Shown here: positions 57,950 to 64,000 of the stretch, piece after piece
How the letters are laid out: each line of letters starts with the position of its first letter
How positions within the stretch are numbered: position 1 is the stretch's first letter
Assembly: GCA_050084985.1 (NCBI GenBank)
Contig: JBITNC010000001.1
Span: 3,162,001 to 3,226,000, forward strand
Direction: 5' to 3'
Length of the DNA stretch: 64,000 nt
Origin: Nageia nagi
Lineage: Eukaryota; Pinophyta
Translations under genes and position numbers: made by a program
The notes under the pieces: generated by a model
Seen by the model: only the letters and a program-made list of their open reading frames with translations
What the model was told of the DNA's origin: nothing
The model's database searches: none

Positions 57950-60698
57950 GCGAAGGAGGTATTGGTTGTATATTAATTGGGTTTGATATTGATTGATTTT
58001 TTCTTGGATTATCCTATTTATTCTGATATTGTTGCGCTCTTGTAGCTATACCAATCATATGTATTGAATCATCTATAGTCCCTATAAATGGTGTATCCTT
58101 ATTATTCCATGTATAGTTCATTTGGTTTGGGATGGTTGCTACATTGTTAGCCTGATGTGAAGGTAAGGGGTTTTGATATATCCCTAAATTTTGATTCGAA
58201 GGCACAATAGGATTATCCACATCTATTTTCCAACTATCTATCAAGTCTTGAATTTTATGTTGTAAAGTTCGACATCAATTTGTATTATGTCCTTTTTGTC
58301 TATGATAAGCACAAAATTCATTTTCCTTATACCATTTGCTTCCCTTAGCATTAGGATTTTTAGGTTTTATATTAGGTAATCTAATCATACCATTATCACA
58401 TAATTTTTTAAGTATTTTGGCTAATGGTTCTGATAATGGGGTAAAATTTATTTTAAGCTTAGGTTCAACATTTTCTTCAGTTTTTGAAGCTTGATCAGAA
58501 TCCTCTGTCATAGCTATTTGATTATTCTACGATTGTTTAGTACTATTTTCATATTGATTACCCTTTTTGTATTCCTTTTTCTTGAGCTTTAGTTCTCCAT
58601 CTTGAATTTTAACTCTTTCTATAACTACTTCCTGAGCCATAGCTTCTTCGAAAGTTTTATGTTGTTGAATTTGGAGAACACTAGCTATTGGTCTTAGACA
58701 ACTTTGACTAAATAACTTAACCAATTCCTCCTGTGGTATTGTATAAGGCATACTAGTGAGTATAGCCTGCCATCTTGAGATGTAATCTTGTATGGTTTCA
58801 TCAGGAAATTGTTGTAATCTTGTAAGATCAGTGATTAAAGATCTTTCTTTAATATTGATCCTAAAGTGTTCAAGAAATTGATTAGCCAATTGTTCAAATG
58901 TATATAAACTATGCATAGGTAAACTATTATACCAATATAAAGCTTGGCTTGTGAGTGTCATAGGAAATATACATAACATTAATGACTCATCATTGGCTAT
59001 CTGATAACTAGAAAATGTAAATTTTCTCAAATGTTCTTTGGGGTCTTCTCTTCCTTTAAATGATTCTATCTTAGGAAATTCAAACCTATATGGTAGTTTC
59101 TTTTTTGGAACACTTGGATGAATAGGTTCATTGCAAATGTTCTTGTAATTTAACTTTTGAAGTCCTTGAACATTCATTTCTCGATTTATAAAGTCCTTCA
59201 TAAAGTCTTCTAATTCTTTATCAGTTCTATGACCTTGAGTGTGTCTATGATGTCCTCGTGTGTTCAGATACTTTTCAGAAATTGATCTTGAAGTGTAAGA
59301 CTCATGGTTAGAAGGAAAATCCAATGGTGGTGGAGGCAATATTTTAAGAGGTGAATGTCATCGCAGAATAAGGATTCTAGGAGTTCTTTGGGATATCCCT
59401 TTTCCATGTAGATCTTTTCCTTTGTAATCAGGTTGTCTTGTTTGATTTTGAGTTTGTTCCATCCAACTTCTAATAGAATATTGTTTTTGTTTATCATATA
59501 ATTTTTGAAGCTCTAATTCCTTATCCATTTCCTTTTGTAGTAAATTGGCTGTCTCTCTATCCATCGCTTCTTATTTGTCTAAGTAAGGATCTTGATATCT
59601 TTGTATTTGACTCCCTTCAAGAGTTTCTGGTTTCAAATTCTTTATTTTTTGATATTCATCCCACTATCTTTGTTTTTCTTTCTCCATGCATAAATATTGT
59701 TCCCTTTTTATTTTTTCATTCTCTAATTCTTTAAGTTGTAATTCCTGTAAGCGAAGTTGAATCTCATGTTCTTTATGAAGTCTCTTCTTTTCTTGTTCCA
59801 GGAACTCATTTCTTTCTTTGTTTGCTTGTTCTTGTTCTATGAATTTCCTTTTATCTCTAAGAAGTTTATCTTCCATTTCTTTTAATTTATCTTCTTGTTC
59901 TTGAATTTTAATGAATTTGTCAACTTCCTTTAAAAGATGTTGCATCTCTACGGCCTTTTTAATATCACTAGCATATGTTTTCGTAAATTTTTGACCGGCT
60001 TATATTTTATGTAATCGTCATTCTTCTAGTTCTTCAAAAGAAGGTATCTCTTCTATTTTGTACTTAGATGCCCTTCTATGTAATCCTCACTTTGAAGAAT
60101 AAGATTTCTCTATTTGCTTTATTGAAGGAGCTCTTTGGGATAAATTACTCGTAGGTATTGATATTTCATTTTTTCCTAATTTGAGAGACCTATGAGAAAA
60201 AGAAGTTCCCTCTTTTCAGATTAAAGAAATAACTTTTTGACTGTATGATAATAAATGAATGACTCTGTCATATTTAACTTTATAAGGCTCAATCTCTAGT
60301 ACCGCTATGGTTTCAACCTAAGATTTATCCTCGTCTATTTCTAAGTTATCACGTATATGATTTAGTTTTTCAACATCTCCTGGTAAACTAGAAGATGTCT
60401 TAGGAATAGCCCTATGAATAGCTAGGCGATGACGAATTTCAATTAACTCTTCATCTAACACCTGCATTCTAGTCTTAGTAGTAAGATCTTCTATACTTTG
60501 TCTTTGCAATCTAGATTGATCATAACCCCAATCCAAATCTTTACTTTCAGAATGAACTACCCGTGAATCTGATTCATCTAAAGGAGGTGGCCTCCTAACC
60601 GAATACTCTGTCAAATCCATATTATCTGAATCTATTTCTTGTATTTCAAATGGATGTTCTCGCATTTTCTTAGCGATCATACTTCTAGTTTGAACCAT
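57950..60698 (-). pseudogene. gag: Tat element gag with long coiled-coil N-terminal half
   Basis: Start chosen at ATG 60698 (MVQTRSMIAKKM), because upstream codons to 60800 are leader-like. All pieces stay in one frame, broken by about seven stops. Order: an acidic region with Arg-rich helices (to 60318), a long charged coiled coil (59945-59664, many E, K, Q, L), a second helical part (59564-59358), then the gag domain (59200-58700: TSQALYWYNSLPMHSLYTFE, QLANQFLEHF, ETIQDYISRWQAI). A zinc knuckle WYKENEFCAYHRQKGHNT with its last Cys after a stop follows near 58300-58240. A Pro/Gln/Asn-rich tail leads into protease. Gag would form the particle. Confidence 0.9.
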
Positions 60699-61349
60699 TT
60701 TTGATATCATAAATAAGCATCGATAAAAAGAAACTTTATTTTTATCTTTTATATTATATTTTTGAGAAAACAATTTAATGCACAAACAGCCTATATGCAA
60801 AACCTACTTTTAACGATGTGATTATCTTCTTTAACTTTTTCACATATTTTTAATGTCTGAATTAAATGAATGATATGGGTTGTTTATTTTTAATCTTTTT
60901 AATTTTCCTAATTTGTTTTGATTAGTCAAGTGTTAAACAATGTAGGTTGGGTAATTCTAATGTAATGTTTGCAAGTTTCTATGGCTTTTGGCTTGGTTCT
61001 AGATGAGTCTCCTTTTTTGACTCCTACCTAAAGGAAAGTTACCTTGGTCATCACCTCCAAGTGTAACTGGCTCTATGGCTTCAAGTGTGTTATGTCGATG
61101 GTTACAAAGAAGTAAGAATTAACGGTTGGTAGTGACATCCAACTCGTTAATGTTCAATTATTCCTTTAAGGCCTTATGAAATGCATTTAAGTAAGTAAAG
61201 TACATTTATGAATACTACCCTCCCAAACATTCATGTCCATTTATTTATCTTATCTTAATGTGATGCAATCAAAGTTTATTTTAAGTGAATCTTGACCTTA
61301 ATAGACCCCGTTGTTCTTTTTAATTATAATGCAATTCATTATCCAACCT

Positions 61350-62030
61350 CTTAATGATGTTCATTAACTCCTTCCAACTGTGGAAGTCTTATATGTGATA
61401 AATTCCCTCTTTTTACTAGTCACATATCTCTTCGACCTCCAATGGAGTGGTAAGAGTAGACTTAGTAAAAAGCCATTAAGTGTGGATAAATTAATTAAGT
61501 TAGGTTCAATTACTCTTCCAAGGGTCACCTCCCTTCGACCTCCAATGGAGTGGTAAGGGAAGACCTCTTTAAGAGTATTAATGTGAAGTATGTTTCCAAA
61601 TAAAATGTGAATAAATTTTACCTCTTTCACTTAACTTATTTCTGATCACTTAGGATCGCTTGAAGCGCAAAAGTGAGAGCATACTTTGTTAAGTGAAAGT
61701 ACTTAATGTATTCGAATCCCTCTAATTTATTAACCTTTTAATATGATTTACGCTACCAAAAACCCAATTTATTTCCTTTAAATTCATTCCAAATTAAATG
61801 TGATTCATTTACCCCTTCCAATTATGGAAGTATTATGTGTAGTAAATTAACTCCTCTTACTAGTAAGAGGTCATTATGTGTGGGTAAATTAGCCAAATTA
61901 ATGATAATGTGAATGTGAAAGAAAAGAAAAATTAATTACTCCTTCTTATCTGGTCTATTTTGGTCACCTTAGATCGCACAAAGCGCAAAGGGAGAGCATA
62001 AGTAGACAAGATAAAAAGTATTAATATGTG
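61350..62030 (-). repeat. Diverged repeats in the 5' leader of the Tat element
   Basis: CTTCGACCTCCAATGGAGTG occurs at about 61430 and 61531. GATCGCTTGAAGCGCAAAAG (about 61654) and GATCGCACAAAGCGCAAAGG (about 61973) share an inverted GCTT/AAGC core and are followed by GAGAGCATA. CCTTCCAA-T-TGGAAGT hairpins occur near 61372 and 61816. The leader (60699-62520) has no other gene. Confidence 0.75.
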
Positions 62031-62239
62031 TACGTACCCTTCACCCAAACATGAAATTAAATACATAGCATTTTACATAACATAAAATAAATTAATTAAA
62101 AATGCATTTAACCTTTTCTAACCATTCTTATATGCATTCTAGGCAAAGGGATCACATTCAAAAATATTCTTCCATTTTAACAATACATTATGCATTTTAT
62201 TTTAATTTTCTGAAATAATAAAAAGAGACAAAATGACCT

Positions 62240-62400
62240 GGGTGTGAGTTGTTAGCATTTAGACAGGGGTCGTTGGTGTTTATACTGAGTCATCAGCATC
62301 TGATTCTAGTCACTGGCATTTAGTCTAGATTACTTTATAAAATGTTGGCATTCCTTCTGAGTCATCGACGTCCAATTACAGTCGTTGGCATTTCTGTAAC
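62240..62400. promoter_or_regulatory. GTCGTCGACGTTT-like motif cluster in the leader
   Basis: Reads GTCGTTGGTGTTTATAC, GTCATCAGCATCTGA, GTCACTGGCATTTAG, GTCATCGACGTCCAAT and GTCGTTGGCATTT, spaced about 25-50 bp. Same motif family as at 47045-47135. Role unknown. Confidence 0.5.
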
Positions 62401-62520
62401 AGATTTCTTGAAATGCATGGAATGCAAAATTTGAAGTTAGTTCATGGAGGAATTCAAATAACCAAAAAATAGAAAGGTAAAATCATTTTAAAATAAAAAA
62501 TGCCCCTATTAATAATGGAA

Positions 62521-62540
62521 GGGCCCTCCTTCTAGTGCCA
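62521..62540 (-). other. Primer binding site of the Tat element
   Basis: The minus strand reads TGGCACTAGAAGGAGGGC three bases after the LTR end CAACA. TGGCGCTAGAAGGAGGGC-type sites occur in plant gypsy elements; I cannot name the tRNA with certainty. Confidence 0.7.
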
Positions 62541-62543
62541 GAA

Positions 62544-63391
62544 TGTTGCAGTGAAAATAAAGCTGGAATGTAGAATAACACAAAATATGAATTATTCTTA
62601 AATCTTCACTGAACCTCAAATTACATATAATAGATAAACATGTTATAATTGCAAAATGATATTGATTTTCAATTAAGACTACAATTTTCCCTTAGAAGGG
62701 ACTTTTACAAATGCCATTTGCCAAAACAAGAGTATTAGATCTCCATTATTTTTTATTTGCTTGCTTCTTTCCTTGATATGAACCTGTAAATCCTACACAC
62801 ATGCATAAGACACTAACATAAAAGCATCTATGTATAACATATATTGAATTGAAACTAGCATAAAACAATAAAATGTATGAGCTTACAAGATTTTGGCAGC
62901 ATTACCCTACTTTAAAAATGGGTCAAGATTCTCTCTCATTTGCTTTGTATTAACTTGCATTTATAGATTTTGGATGGGATATTCAAGAGGTTGGTAAGAG
63001 GAAGTGAACAACCACCATAGGTTGTAGCTAGCCCCCTCTATCCACATCATCTTGAAAAGATGAATCGTTTCAACTTTCCCTCACCATTTTGGTTTTTTGG
63101 TTCAACTGTTGCAGAGTCACTGGTGTTTGGCCTACGAATGTCGACGATTGGCTCAAAATGTCGATGACTGTCTTGGGTCACTAGCAACTGGGTTTTTAAC
63201 TTTGTGACAATATTAACTGACTGCTTAATAGCCAATTTTACCTAAAAAGAGTCATGTGACCATCCGTTTCGCATGTACTCGATGGGGGCTATCCAATAAT
63301 AGGGTTTTTAGACCTATTTTATATTGTTGTGAAGAGTTATGATTATTTTAATGTTTACTAGTTAAGAAGGGGACATTTTTAGGTGTCTACA
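62544..63391 (-). repeat. Right (5') LTR of the Tat element
   Basis: 848 bp, same length as the left LTR, TGTTGCAGTG to GTGTCTACA. Its motif run at 63110-63200 shows more TG/CA than CG positions in places and the reverse in others, so both LTRs have lost different CGs. Confidence 0.96.
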
Positions 63392-63500
63392 CAAACATAA
63401 TTTCATGATCCATAATGATGCAATTGTCATTTCATGGTTTTCTAAAAAATACCATAGAGATTTTTATTCCAAATGCAATTGTCAAGTGTTAAGCAATGAT
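63392..63500 (+). pseudogene. PPR protein fragment, part 2
   Basis: After the CAAAC duplication the strand continues ATAATTTCATGATCC, giving N-I-I-S, stop (TGG expected), S-I-M-M, which directly extends HDA from 45708. It matches the undamaged first repeat at 45575-45600. Similarity fades after FHGFLKNT near 63460. Confidence 0.75.
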
Positions 63501-64000
63501 ATACATGTATTTTGCATAATAAGTAAGAATACAAAACAAAAAATATTTGATAAGATTATATGTATGCAAAATGAAAAAGAATAACTATTGCATCAATTCA
63601 TCTCCTCACTTAGCCTCACATGATATGCATAAAACATAGGAGGGATTCTTAATAGAAAGGCTTCAAAATATGTGCATGCATAGCATATTTTTAAAAAAAT
63701 CCCTATTTTTAAAATTTACCACCCCTTATTTTAATTTATTAAACCCCTTATGGTAAATCTATATTCATATGTTACTACTCTTTATTCTTAAGTACACTCT
63801 TTTTTATGAGAAGGGAGAGAGTTCATAGTATAACCAAAACAAGCTTTGCAAATTTATTATACAACTTAATTATACAAGCAATAATCATTGAAATATTTAA
63901 TTAATATATATATATACTTATATATAAACTTTAATAGATCCTACAAATTGAAGAGTTAAGAAAGACATTAAAAGATTTATCTATCTATCATTTCCATTAG
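63501..64000. other. No gene recognised at right edge
   Basis: A+T-rich with simple TA runs near 63900-63925. Confidence 0.5.

Larger units (their letters stand above)
45709..63391 (-). mobile_element. Complete 17.7-kb Ty3/gypsy Tat-lineage retrotransposon with two extra genes
   Basis: LTRs of 848 bp each (45709-46556, 62544-63391) are flanked by a perfect CAAAC duplication (45704-45708, 63392-63396). The primer site beside the right LTR and the purine tract beside the left LTR set the minus-strand orientation. Order in the element sense: leader with repeats, gag with coiled coil, protease, G-patch-like spacer, RT, RNase H, second RNase H, integrase, a two-part unknown ORF and, on the opposite strand, a plant-mobile-domain gene. 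The second RNase H and the LTR start TGTAGACACC mark the Tat lineage. By eye the LTRs differ at about 50 of 848 sites (near 6%), mostly transitions. Confidence 0.95.

Overview
This window looks like intergenic DNA from a large, A+T-rich plant genome. It is packed with nested, mostly decayed retroelements. I see no complete host gene, and I recognise no tRNA or rRNA gene. A gymnosperm (conifer-like) source is my best guess. The reasons are a Penelope-like GIY-YIG fragment at 10118-10591 (in land plants I know this type mainly from conifers), repeated pentatricopeptide (PPR) debris, and old LTR pairs several percent diverged with short target duplications still readable. No single host marker settles this.

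Left third (1-18.4 kb). A young Ty1/copia element on the minus strand runs off the left edge: an uninterrupted 966-codon gag-pol at 1-2898, a tRNA-Met primer site, and a 1.9-kb LTR to about 4873 whose upstream half is an array of TCCGGA and TGACGTCA-like sites. Right of it lie a decayed gypsy gag and leader (5.3-8.4 kb). The LTR start of that element appears to cut into an older copia reverse transcriptase (8.4-9.4 kb). The Penelope-like remnant, an LTR-like block, a TTTGAA array and a PPR fragment (15.5 kb) follow.

Middle (18.4-38.6 kb). A non-coding 6-kb LTR element (18583-24557) sits in a small tandem repeat. After it come a decayed Tat-like gag (25.2-26.2 kb) and a complete but heavily broken copia element on the plus strand (29457-37937) with a GC-rich minisatellite in its leader.

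Right (38.6-64 kb). A 4.45-kb gag-bearing deletion derivative (38598-43049, target duplication CATGA) lies left of a 28-bp minisatellite and a PPR pseudogene. That pseudogene is split by a complete 17.7-kb Ty3/gypsy Tat-lineage element (45709-63391, target duplication CAAAC). The big element encodes gag, protease, a G-patch-like spacer, RT, two RNase H domains and integrase on the minus strand. It also carries two extra genes: an unrecognised ORF made of two similar halves (51455-52660, same strand as pol), and a plant-mobile-domain gene on the opposite strand with an apparent intron (47266-49713). The two extra genes converge on a repeat-rich spacer.

Most broken reading frames carry TGA or TAG where CGA or CAG is the likely ancestor. 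This fits cytosine deamination in methylated repeats. The copia ORF at the left edge is the exception and is probably the most recent arrival.
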